Under the pieces are notes generated by a model, which did not search any database, was not told the DNA's origin, and saw only the letters and a program-made list of their open reading frames with translations. Positions 28,975-38,800 of a stretch of DNA of 64,000 nucleotides are shown piece after piece. A program made the position numbers and the translations under genes. The stretch's first letter is position 1. Every line of letters starts with the position of its first letter. Origin of the DNA: Brucella pseudogrignonensis (GTDB lineage: Bacteria > Pseudomonadota > Alphaproteobacteria > Rhizobiales > Rhizobiaceae); assembly GCF_032190615.1 (NCBI RefSeq), contig NZ_JAVLAT010000001.1:2240501-2304500 (forward strand), in the 5' to 3' direction.

Positions 28975-29589
28975 TTAAAAAATGGCATTGCCCTGAAGCG
29001 CTTCATCAAGAAGCGCTTCATATTTTTTGCGCTTCACTTCGATTGCGCCAAAGCGCTCAAGGTGGGCTGTGGTAAATTGCGTATCCAGCAGCACAAATCC
29101 CTGTTTCTTCAGGTGCTCAACGAGATAAGCAAGGCAGACCTTTGATGCGTCGCGCTTGCGAGTGAACATGCTTTCGCCGAAGAAAGCGCGGCCCAGCGTT
29201 ACGCCATATAGCCCGCCAACCAGCTGACCGTCATGCCATGCTTCAACCGTGTGGCAATGACCAGCCTCAAAAAGCTTACCATAGGCCTCGCGGATGGGAG
29301 CGTTGATCCATGTTCGCGCACGTTCGCCGGAGCCACACGCGCAGCCGTCGATAACGCCCTCAAAATCACTGTCGAGCTTAATTTCAAAAACAGCTTGTCG
29401 GATAGTTTTTTGCAGGCTTTTCGGAACGTGAAAGCCATCAAGCGGGATGATGCCGCGCTTATCAGGTCGAACCCAGAAAATCTCGGGATCGTCCGCTTCT
29501 TCTGCCATAGGGAAAACCCCGGTGGCATAGGCCCGCAGGAGCAATTCCGGGTCGATTGAATAGTCGTCCGGGGAAGCTCCTGCGGTCAA
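28975..29589 (-). CDS. aat: Leucyl/phenylalanyl-tRNA--protein transferase
   Basis: Adds Leu or Phe to N-terminal Lys/Arg of proteins, making them ClpAP/ClpS substrates (N-degron pathway). 204 residues. Conserved parts: [59 protein letters not shown] (within it the E-A-W segment), and FLDTQF-like [18 protein letters not shown]. The frame runs into accC, but TTG 29589 with AGGTG upstream leaves a 5-base gap to accC and gives the usual length. Probably co-transcribed with accBC. Confidence 0.93.
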   Translation of the reverse strand: MTAGASPDDYSIDPELLLRAYATGVFPMAEEADDPEIFWVRPDKRGIIPLDGFHVPKSLQKTIRQAVFEIKLDSDFEGVIDGCACGSGERARTWINAPIREAYGKLFEAGHCHTVEAWHDGQLVGGLYGVTLGRAFFGESMFTRKRDASKVCLAYLVEHLKKQGFVLLDTQFTTAHLERFGAIEVKRKKYEALLDEALQGNAIF

Positions 29590-29594
29590 TTTAC

Positions 29595-30953
29595 TTATGC
29601 ACCTGATGTTTCTGACTGCTGAGCCAGATACTTCTCCAGCCAATGGATATCATAATCACCATTAGCAATGTCCTGATTGGAAATCAGGTCCTGGAAAAGG
29701 GGCAGGGTCGTCTTGACACCATCGACCACGAACTCATCAAGTGCGCGACGCAGACGCATCATGCATTCAACACGGTTGCGGCCGTGTACGATCAGCTTGC
29801 CGATGAGGCTATCGTAATATGGCGGAATGCGGTATCCGGAGTAAACGCCCGAATCCACACGGATGCCAAGGCCACCCGGCGTATGATAATGGGTGATCAA
29901 GCCCGGTGAAGGCGTGAAGTTGCGCGGATCTTCAGCATTGATGCGGCATTCAATGGCATGGCCATGGAAGCGAACATCGCTCTGCTTGACGGAAAGGCCG
30001 AGACCAGCTGCTACGCGGATCTGCTCGTGAACGAGGTCGATGCCGGTAATAGCTTCAGTGACTGGATGCTCCACCTGAAGACGGGTGTTCATTTCGATGA
30101 AATAGAACTCGCCGTTTTCATAGAGAAATTCGATCGTGCCTGCGCCGCGATAGCCCATATCGGCCACAGCATTGGCACAGATCATGCCGATCTTGTCGCG
30201 TGCTTCCGCATTCAACGCTGGCGAATTGGCTTCTTCCCAGACCTTCTGGTGACGACGCTGCAACGAGCAGTCGCGTTCGCCAAGATGGATTGCATTGCCG
30301 GCACCATCGCCCATGACCTGTACTTCGATGTGACGCGGCTTTTCGAGATATTTCTCGATGTAAACTGCATCATCACCAAAAGCTGCACCCGCTTCGGTAC
30401 GCGCTGTGGCAAGTGCTACGGCCAGATCATCTTCAGTGCGCGCGACCTTCATACCGCGGCCACCACCACCGGCAGATGCCTTGATGATGACTGGATAGCC
30501 GATTTCTTTTGCGATGCGCTTGGCTTCGCCTTCGTCGGTTACGCCACCATCTGAACCGGGAACGACTGGGATGCCGAGGCGCTTAGCGGTGCGCTTGGCT
30601 TCAATCTTGTCGCCCATGATACGGATATGCGAAGAAGTTGGTCCGATGAAGGTAATGCCATGTGCTTCAAGAATCTCAGCGAACTTGGCATTCTCGGAAA
30701 GGAAACCGTAGCCCGGATGGATTGCGTCCGCGCCGGTGATTTCACAGGCGGCAACGATTTGATGAATATTCAGGTAGCTGTCGCGTGATGGAGGCGGTCC
30801 AATGCACACGCTTTCGTCAGCAAGACGAACATGCATCGCATCGGCGTCTGCCGTGGAATGAACTGCGACCGTCTTGATGCCCAGTTCTTTACAAGCCCTG
30901 AGCACACGAAGAGCGATTTCGCCACGATTGGCTATGAGTATCTTTTGAAACAT
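29595..30953 (-). CDS. accC: Acetyl-CoA carboxylase, biotin carboxylase subunit
   Basis: Carboxylates the biotin of AccB using ATP and bicarbonate, the first step of fatty acid synthesis. 452 residues: start [17 protein letters not shown], glycine-rich ATP-grasp loop [13 protein letters not shown], and the metal-binding [19 protein letters not shown] 30953 is chosen over 30974 because it gives the canonical N-terminus. accB lies upstream, separated by a repeat element. Confidence 0.97.
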   Translation of the reverse strand: MFQKILIANRGEIALRVLRACKELGIKTVAVHSTADADAMHVRLADESVCIGPPPSRDSYLNIHQIVAACEITGADAIHPGYGFLSENAKFAEILEAHGITFIGPTSSHIRIMGDKIEAKRTAKRLGIPVVPGSDGGVTDEGEAKRIAKEIGYPVIIKASAGGGGRGMKVARTEDDLAVALATARTEAGAAFGDDAVYIEKYLEKPRHIEVQVMGDGAGNAIHLGERDCSLQRRHQKVWEEANSPALNAEARDKIGMICANAVADMGYRGAGTIEFLYENGEFYFIEMNTRLQVEHPVTEAITGIDLVHEQIRVAAGLGLSVKQSDVRFHGHAIECRINAEDPRNFTPSPGLITHYHTPGGLGIRVDSGVYSGYRIPPYYDSLIGKLIVHGRNRVECMMRLRRALDEFVVDGVKTTLPLFQDLISNQDIANGDYDIHWLEKYLAQQSETSGA

Positions 30954-30991
30954 TGCGCTTTGCTGCCCGTTCATTGAATAAGCCTGAATTC

Positions 30992-31096
30992 TAAAGCATG
31001 TCTCTCAAAAGTGGAAACCGGTTTTGAGATAAAGACATGCTTAAAAACAAAGAGATAGAGCGAGTGTTGAGGATACCATAGGGTGCGACACGCTCT
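30992..31096. repeat. Dispersed palindromic intergenic repeat, copy C
   Basis: Diverged member of the family at 18506 and 25571: AAAGCATGTC-TCTCAAAA-GTGGAAACCGG-TTTTGAGA-TAAA-GACATGCTT, then the second half with arms AGAGCG...CGCTCT. Inner arms changed together (TCAAAA/TTTTGA instead of CGAAAA/TTTTCG), so the fold is kept. Lies between accB and accC. Confidence 0.8.
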
Positions 31097-31115
31097 AATG
31101 ACCCAATGGGTCGTC

Positions 31116-31583
31116 TTATTCAATGACGACAAGTGGTTCGCCGAATTCAACAGGCGCTGCATCTTCAACCAGAATTGCCTTAACCGTGCCAGCACGTGGA
31201 GCGGCGATCTGGTTCATTGTCTTCATAGCTTCGATGATGAGAAGGGTCTGGCCTTCCTTAACCTGTGTGCCAACTTCGATGAAGTTGCGTGCGCCAGGAG
31301 CGGGCGCGAGATAGGCCGTGCCGACCATTGGTGAAGGAACCGCATTCTTGCTAAGTTCCGCTTTGGTCGGCTCTGTGGCTACAGCAGCAGTAGCAACAGG
31401 TGCAGCGGCAGCAACCGGTGCTGCCTGCATGACAGTTGCCGCTGCCTGAACCGTTACATTGCGCGAAACGCGAATGCGGAGTTCACCATGTTCGACTTCG
31501 ATATCGGTGAGGTCGGTTTCATTGAGAATGTTCGCGAGATCGCGGATTGTATCTTTATCGATGACGGAAGTTTTGCTGGACAT
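31116..31583 (-). CDS. accB: Biotin carboxyl carrier protein of acetyl-CoA carboxylase
   Basis: 155 residues. An N-terminal domain is followed by an Ala/Val/Pro-rich linker (about 46-75) and the biotinyl domain with the EAMKTMNQI motif; Lys121 is the biotin site. Forms acetyl-CoA carboxylase with AccC (next gene) and AccAD (not in the window). Lies 17 bases after aroQ on the same strand. Confidence 0.97.
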   Translation of the reverse strand: MSSKTSVIDKDTIRDLANILNETDLTDIEVEHGELRIRVSRNVTVQAAATVMQAAPVAAAAPVATAAVATEPTKAELSKNAVPSPMVGTAYLAPAPGARNFIEVGTQVKEGQTLLIIEAMKTMNQIAAPRAGTVKAILVEDAAPVEFGEPLVVIE

Positions 31584-31600
31584 ATCAGGCCCCTTTACGC

Positions 31601-32062
31601 TTACCCGTTGTTTTCTTCTTCTTTGGCAATTGCCGCGAGTGCGCGCAGGCCGAGCAGGTATCCTTCCGCGCCAAAGCCGCAGATAACGCCCTTGGCGACT
31701 GCGGAGACATAGGAATGATGCCGGAACGCTTCACGCGCATGAATATTCGACAGATGCACCTCAACAACCGTTACCTTGGCCGAGCGGATTGCATCGTGAA
31801 TAGCAACCGAAGTATGACTGTAAGCAGCCGGGTTTATCAGGACATAGGCGTTTTTATTGCCTGCTTCCTGAATCCAGCTGACCAGATCACCTTCGTAATT
31901 CGTCTGACGAAAATCGACAGTAAGGCCCAGTTGTTCAGATTCGCGTTTGCAGCTCGCTTCGATATCATCGAGCGTTGCCACACCGTAGATGCCCGGCTCG
32001 CGCTTCCCAAGAAGATTGAGATTGGGGCCGTTCAAAACAAAAACCGTTTTTACCATGTTCAT
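31601..32062 (-). CDS. aroQ: 3-dehydroquinate dehydratase, type II
   Basis: Third step of the shikimate pathway. 153 residues with [20 protein letters not shown] (catalytic Tyr), [16 protein letters not shown] and [18 protein letters not shown], all typical of the type II dodecameric enzyme. Start ATG 32062 or 32056; neither has a strong Shine-Dalgarno. aroQ-accB-accC-aat in this order is common in Rhizobiales. Confidence 0.96.
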   Translation of the reverse strand: MNMVKTVFVLNGPNLNLLGKREPGIYGVATLDDIEASCKRESEQLGLTVDFRQTNYEGDLVSWIQEAGNKNAYVLINPAAYSHTSVAIHDAIRSAKVTVVEVHLSNIHAREAFRHHSYVSAVAKGVICGFGAEGYLLGLRALAAIAKEEENNG

Positions 32063-32250
32063 CCGTTATGGATTACGGGCCTATTACGAAATTTCGATTA
32101 CACTTCGCATTCCATATAGAGAGGTTAGACGCAAGCTGAAACCCTCTAAATTAATGCTAATGTTACACCACAGCGTTTTTCCCGCTATTCTTTGTGGAAT
32201 GAATGCAATTTGTGGCAAAAATAGTCACTTATTTGTTTTGGCGAGTGGAT

Positions 32251-32279
32251 CGCGCCCTGAAGAAAAACTGCAGGGCGCG
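32251..32279. other. Hairpin after the DsbA-like gene
   Basis: 9-bp inverted repeat CGCGCCCTG/CAGGGCGCG (32251-32259 with 32271-32279). On the minus strand it lies just after the stop of the DsbA-like gene, so it is a candidate terminator, but the T-run is in the loop and not after the stem. Confidence 0.45.
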
Positions 32280-32291
32280 CTCCTAATCGGC

Positions 32292-33092
32292 TCAGCTTTT
32301 ATCAGCTGTACGTGCAGCGGCGATTCTTTCGATCAGACCTTCGGCACCGATTGCACCCGGCACCAGATCGTTTCCGATGATGTAAGATGGCGTTCCGGTG
32401 ATGTTAAGCTTTTGTGCGAGCTGATAGGTTTCCTGGAAAGCTTTTGTGATCGCAGGGTCTTTCATCTTCTCGCGAAGCTGGACTTCATCAGCACCAAGCT
32501 TGACTGCGTCGGCGATAGCTGAGGCTTCGGTTGCGCGTTCCTGTGCGCCTAAAAGAACTTCATGATACTCGACATATTTTTCCGGCATCAAAGCTTTGAA
32601 AGCCTGCGCGACAACATGCGCGCGCATCGAGTCTGGTCCGAGGATCGGAAATTCCTTCATCACGAAGCGAACATTCTTATCGTTTTTGAGGATCGCTTCC
32701 ATGTCGGGCAGGGCGCGTTTGCAATAGCCGCAATTATAATCGAAAAACTCATAAACCGTGACGTCACCGTCTGGATTACCAAACACTGCGTCATGTGCAG
32801 GATTGAAAAGCTGATCCTGACTGGAAGCCAGAACCTGCTTCACCTGTTCTTGAGCTGCCTCTGCCTGTTTAGTTTCAAGGGCAGTTTGCACTTCGACCAT
32901 GATTTCCGGGTTCTGTAGCAAATAATTGCGCACAATGCTTTCGACAGCCTGTTGGGTCATCGCAGGTGCCGCAGCCGCCTCAATCGGGGCAACTGGCGCT
33001 GGATGCTTCTCAGTTCCTGCATAATAGCCGAGAGCGAGGGCTCCGGCACCAATGATGCCGCCTGCCAATCCGCCTAAAATTACGTTCTTCAT
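32292..33092 (-). CDS. DsbA-family thiol:disulfide oxidoreductase
   Basis: 266 residues. An N-terminal hydrophobic segment (VILGGLAGGIIGAGALALGYYAG) anchors or exports the protein, and a helical region follows. The thioredoxin-fold domain has active site CGYC (Cys121 and Cys124) after VYEFFDYN and the cis-Pro loop ITGTPSYIIGN. Likely periplasmic disulfide oxidase of the Com1/BdbD-like type rather than classic DsbA. ATG 33092 gives MKNVILGG. Downstream of the M48 protease gene on the same strand. Confidence 0.9.
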   Translation of the reverse strand: MKNVILGGLAGGIIGAGALALGYYAGTEKHPAPVAPIEAAAAPAMTQQAVESIVRNYLLQNPEIMVEVQTALETKQAEAAQEQVKQVLASSQDQLFNPAHDAVFGNPDGDVTVYEFFDYNCGYCKRALPDMEAILKNDKNVRFVMKEFPILGPDSMRAHVVAQAFKALMPEKYVEYHEVLLGAQERATEASAIADAVKLGADEVQLREKMKDPAITKAFQETYQLAQKLNITGTPSYIIGNDLVPGAIGAEGLIERIAAARTADKS

Positions 33093-33125
33093 ATCGATCA
33101 CTTTCTTACGTTCTGAAAAACTGCT

Positions 33126-33150
33126 CAGACATTCTCAATTGGAATGTCTG
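33126..33150 (-). terminator. Hairpin between the M48 protease and DsbA-like genes
   Basis: 9-bp stem CAGACATTC/GAATGTCTG (33126-33134 with 33142-33150); on the minus strand AGCAGTTTTTC follows. Likely terminator of the protease gene. Confidence 0.7.
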
Positions 33151-33154
33151 GGGA

Positions 33155-34564
33155 TTATTTTTTCTTCGTTTTGGCGTTGATGATGTCTTGCGCGCGCAGC
33201 CAGTCGGGCGTTCCCCGTTTCATCTGTTTTTGAGCGCGAATAGCAAAAATTTGGGCCTGCTGTAGGTTGCCGGAATAGTAGTTCATGTCTGCCGTTGCAA
33301 GATCAGCACGCGCCATATCGCCAGACTGGCCATAAGCCTGTGCGAGATAACCATATCCTCCCGGAAATTCGGGGTCGGCTGCAATCCCTGCTTTTAGCTC
33401 CTTGATTGCATTCGGCATATTAGCTTTGGTGCCGGTCAGCATTAAAGCACGACCATAGCTCATCCGCAGCAATGGTGACTTGCGCGTATCCAACGCAACG
33501 GCGCGCTGGAATGCTTTTGCAGCACCTTGAGCGTCGTTGGCCTTGATCAGCACTTCGCCCATCATTTCATGGAAATACGGATTTTTTGGCTGTTCTTTAA
33601 TCAGCGCTTCGAACTTCGGAATTGCGGAACGCGCCGAGCCGTTCAGGTAAGTTGTGATTGCACTGCCGTAACGCGCAGGCAAGCCACCGGGATTGGCTTT
33701 AAACATGCGTTGCAATGCGCCCATATTGTTAGAATAGGCAGCAATCTTAGCACGCGCCATATCATGTCTGAGCTGAAGAGCGGCTGAGTCCGTCTTGTTG
33801 TAATTTGGACTCTTTTTTGCGAGCTCCTGCAGATTGGCTATGCGTTCACGCGGCAACGGGTGGCTGATGCGATACTGATCGATCTGCGTGCCTGAAAGCG
33901 AAAGGGCAGAAGCAAACCGCTGGAATGTATCGAGCATTCCTTTTGTCGATTGGCCAGTTGCATTGAGATAATTCACCGCCAGACGATCCGCAGTGATTTC
34001 TTCAGTGCGCTGATAGCTCAACAGGCTGCGCATCGCCATTTCGTTACTACCCATGGCAATGCCACCGCCAGCACCCGCAGCGCCGCTGCTGCCTGATGCT
34101 GCACCCGCAACGCCAACGCCAACGCCAAGCAACATGCCGATAACCGCCATCGTGCGGGCACGGCTTAATTGTTCACGCAAACGGTCCTGATGGCCGCCTG
34201 CAATATGGCCTGCTTCATGTGCAATTACGCCGATAATTTCATTGGGCGTTTCGGACTGCATGATTGCGCCGGTATTGATGAAAATACGGCGTCCATCAAC
34301 AAAAGCATTGAAGCTTTGGGAATTGACGAGAATGACGCGGACACCGCGTCCACCCAGATTAGCTGCTTTAAGGATTGGTCCAGCATAATCCGCAACAAGC
34401 GCTTCAATCTCAGCATCACGCACAACCGGAACGCCACCACCACGTGACTGAGCCTGTGCAGGCAATACGCCCGTAACGCCGATAGCAAGTGCCGCAAAAG
34501 CGGCTACGGAACGGCGGATGACGCGGCGGAAAGAAAACGCTTCCATCGGAAAAGTTGCAGACAT
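33155..34564 (-). CDS. M48 zinc metalloprotease with TPR repeats (BepA-like)
   Basis: 469 residues. Signal peptide ending around PAQAQS, then the M48 domain with zinc motif HEAGH (residues ~116-120) followed by IAGGHQDR, a Gly/Ala-rich segment (GVGVAGAASGSSGAAGAGG), the third ligand region EITADRLAVNY, and C-terminal tetratricopeptide repeats (about 290-460; NPYFHEMMGEVLIKANDAQG and similar). Domain order fits BepA/YfgC, a periplasmic protease and chaperone for outer-membrane protein assembly. ATG 34564 (MSATFPMEAF) chosen; 34585 is possible. Confidence 0.9.
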   Translation of the reverse strand: MSATFPMEAFSFRRVIRRSVAAFAALAIGVTGVLPAQAQSRGGGVPVVRDAEIEALVADYAGPILKAANLGGRGVRVILVNSQSFNAFVDGRRIFINTGAIMQSETPNEIIGVIAHEAGHIAGGHQDRLREQLSRARTMAVIGMLLGVGVGVAGAASGSSGAAGAGGGIAMGSNEMAMRSLLSYQRTEEITADRLAVNYLNATGQSTKGMLDTFQRFASALSLSGTQIDQYRISHPLPRERIANLQELAKKSPNYNKTDSAALQLRHDMARAKIAAYSNNMGALQRMFKANPGGLPARYGSAITTYLNGSARSAIPKFEALIKEQPKNPYFHEMMGEVLIKANDAQGAAKAFQRAVALDTRKSPLLRMSYGRALMLTGTKANMPNAIKELKAGIAADPEFPGGYGYLAQAYGQSGDMARADLATADMNYYSGNLQQAQIFAIRAQKQMKRGTPDWLRAQDIINAKTKKK

Positions 34565-34747
34565 GCTCCCCATTATGCCTCTCATCCTGCTTAAAAGAAA
34601 ATGATGCGAATCTTAAAGGTCAAATCTACTTTAAGGGCTTTATCTCAATCTTCATCGCTGTTTTTACCAAAGCCGCTGTTGCTTTACCAATTCGGCGATT
34701 ATAGGGCGAGGGAGTAACATTGCATTCCCTGCATTTTGGAGACTAAG

Positions 34748-35911
34748 TTGAATACTCTTTCACACCGAAGCGCGGTCGAACCGTTTCACGCCATGGATGT
34801 TCTGGCGGAGGCCAATCGTCGTCGTGCGGCGGGCCATCCGATAATTTCGATGGCAGTAGGCCAGCCAGCAGACCCTGCGCCGCAAATTGTGCGGCTGGCT
34901 GCGGAACGCGCCCTGAAAGATGGTCGCATCGGTTACACCGATGCACTTGGTCTCATCGAACTGCGTGAGGCGATTGCTGCGCATTATGCGCAGTGCTATG
35001 GCGTATCTGTTTCGCCTCAGCGTATTGCGATTACCACAGGCTCATCGGCTGCGTTTAATCTGGCATTTCTGGTCTATTTCGATCCGGGCGACCGTGTTGC
35101 AATCACGCGTCCGGGTTATCCGGCCTATCGCAACATTCTGACGGCGCTTGGCCTTGAAGTGGTTGAAATCGCCAATGAAGGCGGCGCATCAGGTGCACTG
35201 ACCGCTCAGGCATTGGCAGCTGCTCATGCGGAAAAGCCGTTGAAGGGCGTGCTTTTTGCAAGCCCGGCCAACCCAACGGGTGCCGTGATAGACAAACCAG
35301 AACTCAAGGCAATCATTGAAACAGCGCAGGAACTCGGCATTCGCGTTATTTCGGATGAAATTTATCACCGCCTTTCTTATGAAGCCGAAGATGTAACTGC
35401 TTTGCAGATTTCAGATGATGTGACGATCATCAACTCGTTCTCAAAATATTATTGCATGACCGGTTGGCGCATTGGCTGGATGGTGTTGCCGGAAGCTGAT
35501 GTGCGGGCAATCGAGTGCCTCGGTCAGAGCCTTTATATTTCAGCGCCTGAACTTTCGCAGCGCGCTGCAATCGAAGCATTCAATGCGACCGCTGAGCTTG
35601 AGCGCGTGAAAGATCGCTATCGCCAGAACCGCAAAATCCTGCTCGATCATCTTCCAACAATGGGATTGAGCCTTGCTGCACCGATGGATGGCGCATTCTA
35701 CGCCTATTGTGATGTTTCTCGCTTCACCAATGACAGCATGGAATTTGCACGTCAGATGATCGCTGAAACCAATATTGCCGCCACACCGGGTCGCGATTTT
35801 GATCCGATTGATGGTCATCGAACTATGCGATTTTCTTATGCGGGCAGCATTGAGGAAATAGAGGAAGTGGTACGTCGTCTTGAAGCTTGGCTGCCACAGC
35901 AAAAGGCCTGA
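34748..35911 (+). CDS. Class I/II pyridoxal phosphate aminotransferase
   Basis: 387-residue fold-type I aminotransferase. PLP-binding Lys233 lies in NSFSKYYCMTGWRIGW; the FASPANPTGAVID and ITTGSSAAFNLAF segments are typical. Similar to aspartate/aromatic aminotransferases; the substrate is not clear from sequence. TTG 34748 is the likely start, because GGAG (34737-34740) lies eight bases upstream and inside the longer frame that begins at 34736. Confidence 0.87.
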   Translation: MNTLSHRSAVEPFHAMDVLAEANRRRAAGHPIISMAVGQPADPAPQIVRLAAERALKDGRIGYTDALGLIELREAIAAHYAQCYGVSVSPQRIAITTGSSAAFNLAFLVYFDPGDRVAITRPGYPAYRNILTALGLEVVEIANEGGASGALTAQALAAAHAEKPLKGVLFASPANPTGAVIDKPELKAIIETAQELGIRVISDEIYHRLSYEAEDVTALQISDDVTIINSFSKYYCMTGWRIGWMVLPEADVRAIECLGQSLYISAPELSQRAAIEAFNATAELERVKDRYRQNRKILLDHLPTMGLSLAAPMDGAFYAYCDVSRFTNDSMEFARQMIAETNIAATPGRDFDPIDGHRTMRFSYAGSIEEIEEVVRRLEAWLPQQKA

Positions 35912-35964
35912 CCATAAAACACCAGAGCGCTTCAAACTTTTCGGAGCGCGCTCTAAACCTAAAA

Positions 35965-35990
35965 GAAAACCGGCGTTTCCGCCGGTTTTC
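35965..35990. terminator. Bidirectional terminator between convergent genes
   Basis: 10-bp stem GAAAACCGGC/GCCGGTTTTC (35965-35974 with 35981-35990), 6-base loop, between the aminotransferase gene and rne. A smaller palindrome, AGAGCGC...GCGCTCT, lies just before it at ~35925-35953. Confidence 0.85.
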
Positions 35991-36019
35991 TTATATTCTA
36001 CATCAGAGTGTGGCTGGGT

Positions 36020-38800
36020 TTAGAAAAATCCCTTTTTCTGCCACCAGCCGCCGCGCTTTGGCTTCTGTTCCTCTGTTTCACTGGACGTAACCACAGGCTC
36101 GGTGACCTTTTCAGGTTCTGCAACCTTCTTTGGTTCCTCAACAGCTGCGACTTCCGCTTCAATTGACACGTCTTCGGCTTCTGTCTTAGCAGCCGCTTTG
36201 CGGGTACGGCGCTTCGGCTTTGCAGCCTCAACCTCTTCCGCAGCGACGGCGACTTCTGCGGTTACGTCTTCTTCAGTGACCTTCTTGCGACCACGCGTCT
36301 TGCGCGCAGGTTTGGCTTGTTCTTCGACCGGATCCGCCGCAACAACATCGTCATTCGCAGCTTCTTCGCTCTTTGCAGCCTTGCGACCACGCGGCTTGCG
36401 TGCCGGCTTTGCAGCGTTTTCGTCTGCTTCAACAACAGCAGTTGGTTCAACTGCTACTGGCGCTTCAACCGTTACGGTTTCGACCGCCACCACTTCGTTG
36501 GCAACGACTTCAGCAGCCTTTTTCTCAACCCGTGAAGGAATGACTGGCGTATAGCCAACAAACTCTGGATCAGGAACTTTCTTAGCGTGAAAGTCATCCT
36601 CACGACGATTTTTGCGACCTCCGCGGCGACCACGACGACGCTTCTTGCGACGATCTTCTTCGCTCAACGAACCATTGCTCGGCGATAATTTGTCTTCATC
36701 ATCATCGTCGTCCGAGGCTTCCGAACCGGAATCCGCCTGTGCAGACTGCTCACCACCTTCACGATCGCGACCACCACGACGACGGCGACGCTTACGGCGC
36801 TTGCGATCGCCTTCTTCGCTGCTTTCTTCGCGAGCAGGTGCCTCGGCGGCGATTTCTTCTTCGGCCTCATCCTCATCCAGCGGAATATCCGGATCGTTCA
36901 GATCATCTTCATAGACGATTGGTGCAGCAGGATGAATTGTGATTGGACGCGTCGATGGCGCACCCTTGTCGATGACAAAATGCTGATGGCCCACGCTATC
37001 GTCGGCATCAATGCTGATTGCAGCGCCGAAACGGCCTTCAAGCTCTGCCAGCAATTCGCGCTTATTGTTCAGTACGTAAAGCGCCGAAGCAACCGGAGTG
37101 CGCACAGTGATGTCATAGCCCGAATGGCGCAGAAGATAATCTTCAATGCCACGAATGATATGCAGCGCCATGGACGAGTCGGAGCGAACATGTCCGGTTC
37201 CACCACAATGCTGGCACACCTGCATCGTGCTTTCGAGCACCGACGCACGAATGCGCTGACGCGACATTTCGAGAAGGCCGAAATGCGAAATGCGGCCAAC
37301 CTGAATGCGGGCACGATCGTCTTTCAGACAATCCTTCATCTTCTTTTCGACAGCGCGGTTGTTGCGCTTTTCTTCCATGTCGATGAAGTCGACGACAATC
37401 AGACCGGCAAGATCGCGCAAGCGAAGCTGACGCGCGACTTCTTCAGCCGCTTCCAGATTGGTCTGAAGTGCAGTGTCCTCAATCGAATGTTCACGGGTCG
37501 AACGACCTGAGTTGACGTCGATTGCAACCAGAGCTTCGGTCTGATTGATAATCAGATAACCGCCAGATTTCAGCGTAACCTGCGGCAGAAGCATGCGATC
37601 AAGCTGTGCTTCCAGACCATACCGCGTGAAAATCGGAACCTGTTCGCGGTAGGGCTGAACAACCTTGGCATGCGTTGGCATCAGCATACGCATGAACTCT
37701 TTTGCTTCACGGTAGCCGGTTTCACCCGCAACGAGAATTTCCGAGATTTCCTTGTTGTAGAGATCACGGATCGAGCGCTTGATCAGACTGCCTTCTTCAT
37801 AAACGAGCGAAGGAGCCGTTGATTGCAGCGTCAGCGTGCGGACATTTTCCCACATACGCATCAGGTATTCGTAGTCGCGCCTGACTTCCTGCTTTGTGCG
37901 ATTGGCACCAGCGGTACGCAAGATCACGCCCATGCCCTGCGGCACTTCGAGTTCTTTGACGATATCCTTAAGACGCTTGCGATCCTGAATATTGGTGATT
38001 TTGCGCGAAATGCCACCACCGCGCGCAGTGTTTGGCATCAGCACCGAATAACGACCTGCAAGTGACAAATAGGTCGTAAGAGCCGCGCCTTTATTGCCGC
38101 GCTCTTCCTTCACCACCTGAACCAGAATGATCTGGCGGCGCTTAATCACTTCCTGAATGTTGTACTGACGGCGATTGGTGCGAACATGCGATGGAAGCTC
38201 TTCCATGGCATCTTCGGAACCAACCGATTCAACCATATCTTCTTCGTTTTCGACTTCGTTGTCGTCACTGTCGCTATCGTTGGCTTCGATAGATTCTGAA
38301 ACAACATCACCAGCCTGCTTCATCAAAGCGATGGCAGGTGTACCCGCGACGTAATTTACGAATGCCGGACCAACTGGCTCTGCAGCAGGCACTCCGTCTT
38401 TAGCAAAGTTACCATGCTGGCCATCGCGACGGCCACGACGACGATGACGGCGCGAACGATCACTGTTCTTTGCTTTTGGTTCGTCGTCTTCGTCCTCATC
38501 TTCGGCGCGCGCGGCTTTCGCTTCTGCTTCAAGCAGAGCAAGGCGATCAGCAACCGGGATCTGATAATAATCAGGATGAATTTCAGAGAATGCAAGGAAG
38601 CCATGGCGATTGCCGCCATATTCCACGAATGCAGCCTGAAGGGATGGTTCGACGCGTGTAACGCGTGCGAGATAGATATTTCCCTTCAGTTGCTTCTTAT
38701 GTTCCGACTCAAAGTCGAATTCTTCAATTTTGTTCCCGCGCGTCACGATAACGCGCGTCTCCTCCGGGTGGGAGGCATCGATAAGCATTTTGTTGGACAT
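36020..38800 (-). CDS. rne: Ribonuclease E
   Basis: Main endoribonuclease of mRNA decay and rRNA/tRNA processing, scaffold of the degradosome. 926 residues: S1 domain beginning GNIYLARVTRVEPSLQAAF, interrupted by a long acidic/Arg-rich insertion (about residues 105-240) typical of Alphaproteobacteria; catalytic DNase I-like part with ALVAIDVNSGRST and GLIVVDFIDMEEKRNNR; Zn-link CQHCGG; and a disordered C-terminal half rich in Lys/Arg/Glu (RKRRKRRRRRGG, repeated KPARKxRGRK) for RNA and partner binding. ATG 38800 (MSNKMLIDASH) is chosen over the longer frame to 38914. Confidence 0.95.
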   Translation of the reverse strand: MSNKMLIDASHPEETRVIVTRGNKIEEFDFESEHKKQLKGNIYLARVTRVEPSLQAAFVEYGGNRHGFLAFSEIHPDYYQIPVADRLALLEAEAKAARAEDEDEDDEPKAKNSDRSRRHRRRGRRDGQHGNFAKDGVPAAEPVGPAFVNYVAGTPAIALMKQAGDVVSESIEANDSDSDDNEVENEEDMVESVGSEDAMEELPSHVRTNRRQYNIQEVIKRRQIILVQVVKEERGNKGAALTTYLSLAGRYSVLMPNTARGGGISRKITNIQDRKRLKDIVKELEVPQGMGVILRTAGANRTKQEVRRDYEYLMRMWENVRTLTLQSTAPSLVYEEGSLIKRSIRDLYNKEISEILVAGETGYREAKEFMRMLMPTHAKVVQPYREQVPIFTRYGLEAQLDRMLLPQVTLKSGGYLIINQTEALVAIDVNSGRSTREHSIEDTALQTNLEAAEEVARQLRLRDLAGLIVVDFIDMEEKRNNRAVEKKMKDCLKDDRARIQVGRISHFGLLEMSRQRIRASVLESTMQVCQHCGGTGHVRSDSSMALHIIRGIEDYLLRHSGYDITVRTPVASALYVLNNKRELLAELEGRFGAAISIDADDSVGHQHFVIDKGAPSTRPITIHPAAPIVYEDDLNDPDIPLDEDEAEEEIAAEAPAREESSEEGDRKRRKRRRRRGGRDREGGEQSAQADSGSEASDDDDDEDKLSPSNGSLSEEDRRKKRRRGRRGGRKNRREDDFHAKKVPDPEFVGYTPVIPSRVEKKAAEVVANEVVAVETVTVEAPVAVEPTAVVEADENAAKPARKPRGRKAAKSEEAANDDVVAADPVEEQAKPARKTRGRKKVTEEDVTAEVAVAAEEVEAAKPKRRTRKAAAKTEAEDVSIEAEVAAVEEPKKVAEPEKVTEPVVTSSETEEQKPKRGGWWQKKGFF

